DNA of 64,000 nt from Nematostella vectensis. Lineage: Eukaryota; Cnidaria; Anthozoa; Actiniaria; Edwardsiidae. How positions within the stretch are numbered: the stretch's first letter is position 1; the number at the start of each line of letters is the position of its first letter. The translations under genes were made by a program, and so were the position numbers. The notes under the pieces were generated by a model. That model searched no databases. It was not told where the DNA came from and worked only from the letters and a program-made list of their open reading frames with translations. Positions 52,804 to 63,732 of this stretch are shown here, one piece after another. The stretch covers positions 11,136,856 through 11,200,855 of the forward strand of contig NC_064040.1 of NCBI RefSeq assembly GCF_932526225.1, written 5' to 3'.

Positions 52804-55800
52804 CTACACTGGACCAAGAATGAGAGCGTCAACAATTGAGCCGCTACCGATCTCGATCAGCTCGTCAGATCGTGGCGGCAAAACTAACAGCGCGTTCGCA
52901 GTGCGCATGCTCAGAAGGCGACTGCTGCACTGACTGCCCGTTGACTGCGCCACTGGGATTGGATCATCTGGTTGCCATGACAATACTGCTCTGTGGTATT
53001 CTGGACGGGGGTCTAACCTCACTGACTTGGCCAGCTGTATTGCAATCAAATGAGAAAATCATTATGGATTTAAGGAGGTATAACACGAGTTCCTTCCCTA
53101 CTAGCTATAAAAGGCTCCCATATTCATTTTTGCTAAATAGCTATCATATCCCAGGGGATTAAGAAATACGGTAAAGGTCGAAACAACTAGCTCCAACTGT
53201 TGAAAACGTCAAGTAAAATAGGAGAGACGCGTGAAGGATAGATGGTGGCCTAGAGTCCAGTCCCACGCATCTCCTGGACATTAAAGGGGTTATGTCATCT
53301 GCGCATCTCGCTAGCGCATGGCGTTTTGACTTTCCCGTGGGCCACGCTATGGTTCTTTCAATTTATTAGGTGGATGTCAAGAAATCTAAATATTCATATA
53401 AATCATTAAGATTCATCTTAAGGCCGGTTAAAAAACTGTATCCCACGAAGCTGAATTTATGACATTCCTCCTCATTTTTAGGAGGAGGGTATAGAGCTAA
53501 AGATAAGCCGTCGCGAGCCTGGTAAACCACTTTTTACCCTCATCTTTCACATTTACCTTAGCTTTGATTTTGGTCAAATGAGGGAACTGGTGTCCAGCCA
53601 GCTTCCTAAGGGCAGGAAGCACGAAAAGGTAGAAAGTCACCATCGCCGAAACCGGGTTGCCTGTGGATGCAAGGTAAATGAGATCACGTAATACAACCAG
53701 TGTTGCTACATACTACCGCACACCAAACAAGAGCCTTCCAGTGCATTGTGAAAGACAATTTTATGGCATGGCTCCATTAGCGGATCTAGGGGAAGGATTT
53801 GGGGGGTTTAAAACTCCCCTTTGAGCTGCCTGAATGCCATATATAACTAAAAAATTCTTCCTCCATGAATAGTAAGCAAGGGATAGTAAGACAAAGTATT
53901 CTATACGTACCAGGAAGGGCGAATAGCAACTTTTTCTGCGACCCCGTACGCAGGCTGGCAAAGGTCGTGGGCTTTCTGTGGTTTATTATAAACACGACAG
54001 GTACAATAGATAAGCAGCAAAAGACAACGTCAAACAAAAACTGCAATGGCACCTACCCAGGTTTCATAAACACTCGGCCAAAATGAACCGTGGCACCAAG
54101 TCCTTTCTCTAGTACCGGTTTCAAAAGATCCTGAAAACAAGATGTTAAAATCTATATGAAACTTTCCTACTTTATTAAGGCCAATCATGCCGCCATTTTA
54201 TGCTCCCGCTCATTTAATGAGTCACACAAAGCATCCATTTCCATCGGCTAATTCAAGCTTGAATCTGAGAAAATTTTAGTCGAATGTTGTCACTCAAGTA
54301 TCGGAATTCAAGTGTGGAAGGCAATTTTGAAGTTCTTTTGCAAAAAAACAGGCTGTTGTATTTTCGAAGGTAAACAAAGGTAAACAATGGGGTGACTCAT
54401 CAGTATCAAGTCTGTCTGTTCTCACCTCTTTGGCATTCTAGCTGAAGAGCGCGGAAATAGGATAAGAAACAGGAAGGGAGAATGCAAGAAAAAAAACTGG
54501 GGAAGTTGACATGGTAACTTACCATAATGGTCTCAGGCGAGGGAATAGGATAAAGAGAACAATGCCTTTATATCCATCAACTAATTGATTGTGAGTGCCT
54601 GAGTTCCCCACCCTACCCCTCATATGTTAAATTTTAAGGGTTACCTTCTCTCCCATGGACACGCCCCCAGAGGAGATGATGACGTCAGCTTCAGACACGC
54701 CTCTTTTTAGTTTCGCCTGAAGGTCATCAGGGCTGAGAAGAAAGCAATGATCTTTGTAACTAAGAATCTGAAAGGGTATTACTTATTCCACTTTTGGTCA
54801 TAAAACGGCGCCCTTGTGCAATTTAATGGTGCGGAAAATAACGTAGAATGGGGGAAGCAATACAGAATCATGAGATAATATTGGGGGGGGGGGGGCGCAT
54901 GTCTCCAGTGCCCCACCCCCTGCTACAGCCCTGATAAATCTTATTAAAGCTAATTGTTATAAATTTCCAATCCACAGATTAAGAATAGCTATCGAACAAA
55001 TTTTTTAAGACACAAGTGTTTGCAACCAACTTCTAAAAACGGCGTCTCCCACATCAAACTTGGTAGGCTTGGCAAAACGAGCAAGAAATTTACCTGAAAC
55101 CTTATAACGTCCCCCTTCACCCCTCCACTTTACTGGTGGCCCGCCCCTAATAAAGTTCTTGCCAACCAAAACTGCTATCCTCGCATGCTTAATGTCTGAC
55201 TTTCCTTAAGATTCGACTTGCGAGACAATGTTGTTTTGTTTTGAATACAAGGGAGGGAGGGAGGGAGGGAGGGAGGGAGGGAGGGAGGGAGGGAGGGAGG
55301 GAGGGAGTACCTGTCTAAAGCAATTCCCAAGTCCAGGACCTCGAATCCTTCCCTAGTAACAGCAGCAGAAAGCATGATTTTGTTGCTGTCCCTGATTTGT
55401 CCTGCCTGTGGGATTTCACCAGAGCCAACGAGCTACAGGAACAATAAAATGTGTCAAAGGAAAGAGTGTGGTATGCAGATTGGGCGTGGCCGCCTCTAAG
55501 ACGGGTCGAGTACGGGTCATACGGGATCAAGAAAAGTACCTCGGGACCAAGAGAAGTACATCGGATCAAAGAGAAATACCTCGAAGTCAAAAAAAAGTAC
55601 CTCGGGCTTAAGGGAAAGTACCTCGGGATCAAGAAAAGTACCTCTATATCAAGGGAAGTACCTCATGATCAAGAAAAGTAGCCAGGGATCAAGGAAAGTA
55701 GCTCGGGATCAAAGAAAAGTACCTCGGGATCAATGAAAGTGTTGAATGTAAATGCGGGAAAAAGTACTAGTGTTGCATTGTATGGGAAAGCTAGGGATTA

Positions 55801-58800
55801 AGGAAAGTACCTCGGGATCAAAGAAAGTACCTCGGGATCAAAGAAAAGTACCTCGGGATCAAGGAAAAGTACCTCGTTTCCAGTCGACATAATTGCCACT
55901 CTCGGTTTTCTATATACAGGAACCTGAAGATAAAAATAGACTGAAGCTGAATTAACTGCAAGATATGGCTACGACATTTTGCAGCTAGCACAACAGCACG
56001 TGCGACCTGGAAACGTTTGAACGAATAGAGTTTCGGGGGACACAGAATAAAAAAAAAACATATACGATAAGATATAAGGTGCCTGTTACCTTGGTGACGC
56101 CAACGGTTGCTAGGAGACCAAGCTCAGGGGGTCCTAACGGACTACCTTTACTTAGCACTAGTTCGCCAGCAGCAATATCAAAGCCGATCGCCCTACAAAG
56201 ACAAGGCAATTTCCTTAAAGAAGGCCAATCACGCCGCCATTTTACTCTCCCGCACAAAAACGACTCACTCAAAGAATCAATTTGCATCGGCTCATTCAAG
56301 CAGGTGACTGAGATGCTTTCAATCAAACATTGTTAATAAGGTATTAAACTTCAATCGTGAGTGGTTGCTTTGATGTTTTCTTGCAAATAAGCCTATGTAT
56401 TTTCAATTGTAAACAATAAAAAGGAGTGGTTGATTGACATTCGTTAATGTGCCCCAGTGCTTGCACACTGACTTACACCAAGAGAGCATAAGATAAGAGA
56501 GGGACACTTTGGTATTACCCGCGCGCCATGTCGATTCCGAATCTGGCTATTTTTAGTAACAACCACCCCACCACTGCGCGTGAGCATTTTTACTCACCCT
56601 ACCCCCGCGCTTTGGCATTTACATCTTGTTGTTTGCCGCTGTTTTGTGACTTGAAACCGAAAAAAACACCCTATTTGCACAAATACCATCGAAAATTTCA
56701 TTCTAGCAACAAGGATACGGGCAGTTGCGGTTTATTAAGGGGATGTAGTACTTCGAGGATTGCAAGATTTCGAAAACGAGACTTCTTTAAAAATCAAGAG
56801 CGGAAAACCTCGTGCTTCAAACACTGTTTTCGCTCTAACTTGATGCTTCTTCGTGGTTTCTCAACATTCTAATGAATGTCTTCCTAATGGTCAAACGAAT
56901 GTAAATTAGACATTAGATATGATATTGATTTTTGTGAATATTCCGGTGAATTGAGAAGGAATCCAAGAAAAAATACCTTTCATAAAACTATCCTTGTAGC
57001 TAGGGAATGCATCTTTGTGATGATCAAAGCCAGCAAGCTGAAGTATCCGAGCTTTTGTAATAGTGAGAAAATAAAGAGGGGGAAATTATTGTACTTCTTT
57101 GATGTATTATATGTTATATTATTATGTTGTCATTATACAAGCTGGAGTCGGGATTTGAATCAAACGCGAGAGGGACTCATTATTAACAGCATAGAGCAGC
57201 CGATATGTACAGAGAAAATCAATATAGCTGACCTGATATCTTGATCTGGATTGGGTGTCGATAAAATGTTAACCTGAACTTCTGTTTGACCCTGAAAGGC
57301 AAAGAGTCTAGTATCAAAGGCTCGCTAGACAGGCTTGTATAAAAGCCCCGTGCAAACAGCTCCAATATCAGTCAGCATTGCTGGCACTGCTTTGCTCAGT
57401 TGGCCCCAAGACAAAGGACATTCTTGATGATCTGCTTTACAGCATCAGTCTTAGTCTTGATGGACGAGGGTTCGCTAGCAACGTTGGCTTTGTTTGCATG
57501 CCGTTTACTCGACTTCATGTAGTAGTGGCAGTATGACATTATCTAATAGTGAAGGCATGAAGCCATGCAGTAGTGATGCCGTCATGTAGTAAGGACATGA
57601 TGACGTTATGTAGTAGTGACAGTATGACATTATCTAATAGTGAAGGCAGTATGACATTATCTAATAGTGAAGGCATGAAGCCATGCAGTAGTGATGCCGT
57701 CATGTAGTAAGGACATGATGACGTTATGTAGTAGTGACAGTATGACATTATCTAATAGTGAAGGCATGAAGCCATGCAGTAGTGATAGTATGCCGTCATG
57801 TAGTAAGGACATGATGACGTTATGTAGTAGTGAGAGTATAAAGTCATGTGTTGGTAATAGTATGACGTCATGCAGTAGTGATAGTATGACGTCATGTAGC
57901 ATTCACGTGATGACGTTATGCAGTAGTGACAGTATTAAGTCATGTGTTGGTAATAGTATGACGTCATGCAGTAGTGATAGTATGACGTCATGTAGCAGTC
58001 ACGTGATGACGTTATGCAGTAGTGACAGTATTAAGTCATGTGTTGGTAATAGTATGACGTCATGCAGTAGTGATAGTATGACGTCATGTAGCAGTCACAT
58101 GATGACGTTATGCAGTAGTGAAGTATTAAGTCATGTGTTGGTAATAGTATGACGTCATGCAGTAGTGGTAGTATGACGTCATGTAGCAGTCACATGATGA
58201 CGTTATGCAGTAGTGACAGTATTAAGTCATGTGTTGGTAATAGTATGACGTCATGCAGTAGTGGTAGTATGACGTCATGTAGCAGTCACATGATGACGTT
58301 ATGCAGTAGTGACAGTATTAAGTCATGTGTTGGTGATAGTATGACGTCATGTAGCTGTGAAGGTATGACGTCATGTAGTAGCGAAAGTACGACGTCAACA
58401 AACCTCGTCTGCGCTTTCCACGAGCTCTGTGTCCTCCACTTGAACAACCGAATCCGCCCCAGAAGGCACTGGGGCCCCAGTCGTAATTCGCATCACGTGA
58501 CCAGACGTGACGATTGACGAAGTCTTAAAATAACCAGAACATATATTAGTGAGTTCTTAAAGGGGCAGTCGCACCGGTAACGGTATTTTTTTCCAGAATG
58601 CTACCGTCAACAATCCAGCACAGAGAAAAAGTACAGGACATTATCTAAAAGCTGTTTGATTGTCCTCTTGTGGGTAAATTCGGCGCGATGCCAACGGATT
58701 TCACATCTACATACTCTTTCAGCCGTCTATTTCGCTCTCAAGAAATGCCGATTCCACGGTTTATTTTCAAATTGAAACAAACGTGCGACTGCCCCTTTAA

Positions 58801-61800
58801 ATCCATCACCGGAAGAGGTAGAAGTATGGAAGAGTGCCAACAAGCAGAACAGAGCACTAGACAAAGTTCATCGCGAGAGTAAAAAGATTAAACTGCCTTA
58901 ATGTACTGTATGAATTCTGAAAATTTGTAAATTTATACATAGAACACTCGGCGATTAAAGAGTAGTGTTTTACTATCCACTATAAACTTTACAACTTACC
59001 ACGACACCAGCTGTAACTGGACCAAGAACCTTCCGGACTCCAGGGCCATCCGACGCTACAGAAATAAGGAGCAGACATTTATGCTATGGCAAACAATTTT
59101 TGTTTTCTAATATATCGCGGCAGCACATTTTCATAGAAAGCATAAAATGCCCTACATTTTCCCCCTGGAAAAGTTCATTATTTTGGTGTCCCTGAGACGC
59201 CAAAATTCAACGCGAAATTTCTCAATTTCTATACATTTACCGTAACTCAAGGCGCAAGAAAAAGGGTGACGGGGTGACACATGGCGAGAGAGGTGTCTTT
59301 TAGGGGGTATGGGTGTTGAGGGGTGGGGGGTGGGGTGACACCGGCTCTCCTCTGCTACCGCCATGTATTATGTAATGTGTTACGGTACCAACGACGGCGT
59401 ATCCATCCTTGATTGACGCAGGAAATGGTGGGAAGGGAGAGTCTGCGAGTACATCATTGGCTAAAATGTATCCCATGCCGTCTGCAAGAAGAACAAACGG
59501 TCAAAGACCTTGAGAAAAGGCAAGAGATAAGCTGAGATTATTTATTTGAAATTCTTTTGACTATTGGAGAGTTAAGGGTTAACTGTGGTTTTCAATATCC
59601 TGTAAACTTGAACGATGCTCCTCCGCTTGGAGTTTGCCAATCAAAAGGGAGCAACTGTAGAATTCCCGTCCACAGCGAAACGTTACTAGGGACTTTAAGA
59701 CGAGTACGGCTACGAGTACGGCGACGGGAGAAAACAATGGAATCAATTTGAAAATTGAAAGGCTGCACGTGAAAATGCGTTATGTCTGATAGATTTCCAA
59801 CCGTTCTCCGCCAGAATACGACGTGAAATTCCAAGTTTTACGGTCTGGCGAGTACGTGGTGCGGTTGGAGTATAAATTTACTTTTATCTGTTTCCTATCC
59901 TAGAAAGAAGCTAACGGTTAATTTCTGTTCGTTCCTGAATATAAAGTCAAGGTAATTTCATCGAAACTAATTTGGAATTTGTCGCCAAGTGTTAAAGTGT
60001 TATCTCGGTCATTCCGTCCTAGCCGTAGCCGTTGTAGCATCTTAAAGTCCCTACTGAGAACTGCCATCGCGGTCCGCGGTCCGGATTGAGTAATAGAACG
60101 ATGGATATTGATAAGGGGAAATGGTACAAGTCATTGCCATCGCGGTCCGCGGTCCTCACTGCGGGACCGCGGTGGCAGTGTTTTGGGTTTGCAAATCAAA
60201 TGGACGAGTATTCCGCCGTTTAACTGATTACCTTCTACGTTAACGGTGTCAGTGCCTAGATGTTCTGTTTGCTTCATGACGATGTTGATAGCTTCGTCCA
60301 TCGGGACCATAGGAAATGGCGAGTGTCTATCCCGCTCTGCTATGCGTGTAAGGTCTACTGGAAAATGTTGTGAAACAGGTTATTTTATATTGCAAGTCCC
60401 TGTATACTGTAAAAGTACCAATGTAATGTCGCCGACGGAACCCGTATTTCAGAATAATTGAGTTTGTACAGTAATATGCACAAATGCAAAAAGCCCAAAT
60501 AGTCGTGTTCTGAACCAGAAGAATAAATACAATACGCCAAAAACTGGTATTCGACTCTACCAAATTTTCGTCTTTAATACGAAGTCTTATTAAAGACTTC
60601 TTCAGGGAAGACTCAATGAACAGATATTTTTATTATATTGTAGACCCACAGGGTTTGACTGCACAGGGTTTGCTCTCAGCATTGCCGCCTATCGATGTAA
60701 ACTCAAATGCTTCTGTGAAAGATGGAGATTTTTACAAAAATTACCCCGACTTTCTGGTTCTCATAAAAGAAGCCAGCGAATATGGTTGGCTAAAACCCTG
60801 CGAACTATCTTTATGGTGGAAAGGATAGCATTTGGGTGTAACTACCTTTATTGAAACGACGTGAGCAGTCATGGTTGTCCTGTGGGAAATGAAATGGTCA
60901 AAGATCTATTATTATGTATGATTTGGTGGAACAATTGATATTCTCAGGGACACTAGGAATGATGAAGAATATACTTGTTGAAGTTGTTGATGGTGAGCTC
61001 CCATGGCCTTGTGGGTATCACTGACTTTAGGAGAATCCATGAGCAGCTCTATAAAGAAGAATTTTTTTAAACAGATAGCACAGCTATAGTACAAAGCGAT
61101 ATATGTGGGAATTAATAATACCTATTGCATGAGGCAATGCACGGCTTATGAAATGAAAACATTCCTGTAAAAAGAAAATAAATGCTTAAAAGAAGATCAA
61201 TTCCAGGTATCATCGTTATCATATAAATATTTTTTGATTATTGCAATCACAGTTATCCTGGGTACCTTACCTGCGATCCTTTGACACTGCCTGGGAAATT
61301 GATTATTAGTGTTCTTTTTCTAGTTCCGCAAACAGGTCTGTAGCAAAATGAGTGTGTCAAAATAACATAATGGGCAAATAACCCCCTTGTATATATGAGC
61401 ACATGTTTACAAAAATCTCAGTGGACCTTAATTCACAGAAGGGCAGATATATAGCATGAGAGTCCATCACTGAAGGTATATTATCATAATTGGTCAGACT
61501 ACAGACCAGAGCAAGGAAACAAGTAGGAGATTTTGTTCCAGTTTATGTATGAGCATTCCCATCTTTCCTTAAATTTATTAAGTAAATTAATTGACTTGGC
61601 CCTTCTGTATTAGTTCCTCTCTGTATTTGTCCCACATTTGTCCCTAGGGCTTGTTCATCATTGTGATTTTTAAACATTCTACACAGAGAAGACTCTTTTG
61701 TACATAAAAAAAAACCTTTATAGATCTAAAAGACTTTTAAGTAAATGTATACCATTATTCTGAGGATAAACTACTTGAAACCCTTCCTCTGAAAGTGATT

Positions 61801-63554
61801 GACATCTGTTACCTTGACAACATTGCAAGGGGTGTCACTTTGAGTGACTCCTCCATCATCCTGTGGGCCAGTCCAGGTGCCAGGCGATCAATAACCTGAC
61901 TTGTTGCCTAAGCAACCAAACACAAAATCTTATTACTCTCTGTGTGCGTTAGGATCTTGAGGGCACAAGCCACTGTGGCTAATTTTAAGCCAAAAAAATT
62001 AGCCACACTGATGGGGAATTAGCCACAACCGAGAAGCTATAGCTAACAATATAATCAAAATACTTTAATATTTTCTTTCATTTCGCGACATTTAAGCCCC
62101 GCAAAATCCTATTTCTAGGAACTTTAATATCGCAAAATTCAATACCCTTTTTATTTTGCAAAATATAGTGACAATATGGTAACCAATAGTAACTGGAAAT
62201 TGTCAAGAATTATCCTTTTTGTGAAAATATTATGCTCCCTGGAACTAGAAAATGGTGCAAAACGAGAGTTCATTATCCGGCCTGTGTTTTTTCAATTTGT
62301 GTTTTTCATCAGTATGTTATCTTGACGTATTAGAAATACGATTTTGAGGTGAAAGACCGTGATTCAAAATTCATTAGTATAGAAAACAGGCATTTGCCAC
62401 CATGGTGAACGCAGTTAGCAATATAATTCGCCACATGGGGAAGGAATTTGCATTTTGTAAAGTGGCAAGCGCTAGTGCGCACGAAGTTACTACCCAGAAC
62501 ACCTGAAAAGTTATTTCCCTTTGTCAGAATAGAACCTATTCTTTTTTTAAATATTTGAATCAGATTTGGATAAAATCTAGGGGGCTATTGACCACTAAGC
62601 CCCTCTCCTATCCTTTTTTAGCAGAGCCGTAGCAGGCCAAATAAGATTGGTGAGGGGGGGGTGGAAAAATACAGAAACATTAAGGAAATATTGGGGGGGG
62701 CACAGCCACGCCCCTTCCGGTCATTTCCTTATAATTTTGGGACATATTGGGGAAGCATATGCCCCCAGTGCCCCACCCTCTGCTACGGCCCTGTTTAGAC
62801 AGCACCCTATAGCACTGTAGAAAAATTAAATACCAAGAAAATTTTATCACAATATTTACTTGATGAAATTCTATAAGGTGTGGAATCTACAATATTGTCA
62901 CATGAGTGACATTCAATCATTTTTCCATTAACAATTTATCTAAGTTTTCTTTTTTTACACTGCTTTCCCTTGTATACGTAGGTAGACAAAAATTCCACTA
63001 GAGAACAACATTTTGGGGTGTAACAAGTCTGCTTTTAGCAAGTTGTCTTCACATAAAAGTGGTACAACAGCTTTAAATGAGGCTCAATGGAGAAAGTCTT
63101 TGAGCATACAGGCTTGTATTCCAATAAAGAATACGTGCATGGGCTTCAGCAAATGCCTTCTATTGAGTTTGACATAGAGTACAGATGGAAATGAATACGA
63201 ACAGGTTAAAAACACATTATATCGTCTTTTATCAAGCAATAGATTAATGCATTCATGCATGTTCATGTAAAAATAAGCACTTCTGCTCATAGAAGTAAGG
63301 GTCACTGCCCCCAATATTTGAAAGTTGGGGACAAGCGCCCCCCCCCCCCCCCTTGCCCATTCGCTGCCCCTGTTTCTCAAGGGGCTGGGTAGCTACAACC
63401 AGCAATTTTCTCTATGCTTGTTAACCATTATATTATACTGTAGAGAGAGTTATTTTTGTACCTCAGGGGTAACATCTCTTGGTGAGAAACCAGTGCCTCC
63501 TGTCGTCAGTATGAGATTCAAGTGATCTTCGTCACTCCATCGGAGAAGGACTTT
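52804..63554 (-). CDS. GPHN: Gephyrin / molybdenum cofactor synthesis protein, 19 exons placed, 5' end outside window
   Basis: Exons in transcription order: 63462-63554, 61813-61907, 61271-61337, 61122-61164, 60975-61048, 60846-60879, 60232-60357, 59389-59481, 59000-59055, 58404-58523, 57233-57291, 56090-56192, 55873-55923, 55311-55432, 54645-54732, 54057-54130, 53911-53975, 53557-53660, 52804-53034 (stop). All junctions are GT-AG and in phase: 565 codons. The first exons give the end of the MogA-like G domain ([18 protein letters not shown]), which adenylylates molybdopterin. A short His/Gln-rich linker (HHQQLQQDNHD) follows. Then comes the MoeA-like E domain, which inserts molybdate: [86 protein letters not shown] and LDPRPEYHR. 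In vertebrates the fused protein also clusters glycine/GABA-A receptors; its cytosolic cofactor role is the ancestral one. Confidence 0.95.
54173..54420 (+). repeat. Dispersed repeat family copy 2, in gephyrin intron
   Basis: Begins AAGGCCAATCATGCCGCCAT, with a YY1-type GCCGCCATTTT at 54189-54199. Continues CATTTCCATCGGCTAATTCA and ends near GTAAACAATGGGGTGACTCA. Same block order as 26761-26990 reversed and 56215-56450. Confidence 0.7.
55251..55307. repeat. (GGGA)n microsatellite flush with a gephyrin splice donor
   Basis: About 14 GGGA units on the plus strand. In transcript sense this is a CCCT run that starts directly after the donor of exon 55311-55432 (CAG|GTACTCCCTCCC). Confidence 0.95.
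55527..55877 (-). repeat. Tandem array of splice-donor-like 21-bp units in gephyrin intron
   Basis: In transcript sense the intron after exon 55873-55923 reads GAG|GTACTTTTCCTTGATCCC and then repeats a GAGGTACTTTTCTTTGATCCC-type unit (written here in part). About 14 units are seen with one unrelated gap at 55740-55800. The 9-mer GAGGTACTT is exact in 10 of them, including the genuine donor, which is the first unit. Confidence 0.9.
56215..56450 (+). repeat. Dispersed repeat family copy 3, in gephyrin intron
   Basis: AAGGCCAATCACGCCGCCAT starts the copy, with the YY1-type GCCGCCATTTT at 56233-56243. It continues TGCATCGGCTCATTCAAGC and ends AAAGGAGTGGTTGATTGAC, matching copy 1 more closely than copy 2. 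Confidence 0.75.
56451..57232. other. Gephyrin intron, nothing recognised
   Basis: Contains plus-strand ORFs of 114 and 97 codons with no domain and no splice context. Treated as intronic. Confidence 0.4.
57526..58400. repeat. Minisatellite of 96-bp units with TGACGTCA palindromes
   Basis: AAGTCATGTGTTGG starts at 57841, 57937, 58033, 58128, 58224 and 58320, a 95-96 bp period. A diverged block with related words (ATGACATTATCTAATAG, GACGTTATGTAGTAGTGA) precedes it from about 57526. Each 96-bp unit carries two exact TGACGTCA sites, about 12 in total, plus TGACGTTA. Because 96 is divisible by three, plus-strand frames stay open (57691-58152 and 58149-58517), but these are repeat artefacts antisense to gephyrin. 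Confidence 0.95.
58561..58796. mobile_element. piggyBac-type MITE with TTAA target duplication
   Basis: 14-bp inverted ends AGGGGCAGTCGCAC (58561) and its reverse complement (ending 58796) are flanked on both sides by TTAA (58557-58560 and 58797-58800). TTAA duplication is the signature of piggyBac insertion. 236 bp, non-coding, in a gephyrin intron. Confidence 0.8.
59687..60053. mobile_element. MITE-like element in gephyrin intron, 367 bp
   Basis: Perfect 14-bp ends TAGGGACTTTAAGA (59687-59700) and the reverse complement (60040-60053). Similarity continues inward as TACGGCTACG-rich sequence. No coding capacity. Confidence 0.7.
60060..60179. repeat. GC-rich inverted/direct repeat element
   Basis: TGCCATCGCGGTCCGCGGTC occurs at 60062 and 60135. 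An inverted GGGACCGCGGTGGCAGT ends at 60179 and can pair with either, forming a strong hairpin in AT-rich surroundings. Possibly a 120-bp MITE next to the preceding one. Confidence 0.6.
61908..63461. other. Large gephyrin intron
   Basis: Contains the inverted-repeat element at 62622-62793 and a C-rich repeat fragment at about 63295-63375. No further exon recognised. Confidence 0.5.
62622..62793. mobile_element. MITE-like element in gephyrin intron, 172 bp
   Basis: CAGAGCCGTAGCAG at the left and CTGCTACGGCCCTG at the right are inverted with one mismatch. TTTAG flanks both sides, a probable 5-bp target duplication. A right-end fragment of the same family (CCCCCTGCTACAGCCCTG) lies at about 54910-54935. 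Confidence 0.65.
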
Positions 63555-63714
63555 CTACAGATAGAAAACACAAGAGACTCATCAGAGGCATTACACTCTC
63601 CATAAATTTTAACGTAAGCCTTAAAGTACTATTTGGAGATGGAAACACCTTGCATCTAGCCAGAAAAGTTTTGTAATTTTGGAAGCCCATAAACAAAGGA
63701 ATGAACTAAATTAC

Positions 63715-63732
63715 CTTTAAATTCTCCTTGAT
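63715..63732 (-). CDS. GPHN: Candidate 18-nt gephyrin exon, uncertain
   Basis: CATAG|ATCAAGG...TTTAAAG|GTAATT encodes IKENLK in the phase required by the next exon, giving [16 protein letters not shown]. Family members have an IK-x-x-L-x-x-W pattern here, but this reading needs a one-residue insertion. Splice signals are modest. Confidence 0.25.

Noticed and set aside
55315-55681. ORFs rich in PRYF / KYLG repeats
   Set aside because: Translations of the donor-like tandem array and the adjacent gephyrin exon in wrong frames.
57691-58517. Plus-strand ORFs of 153 and 122 codons rich in Ser/Cys/Met
   Set aside because: Product of a 96-bp minisatellite whose length keeps the frame open; the second runs antisense through a genuine gephyrin exon.
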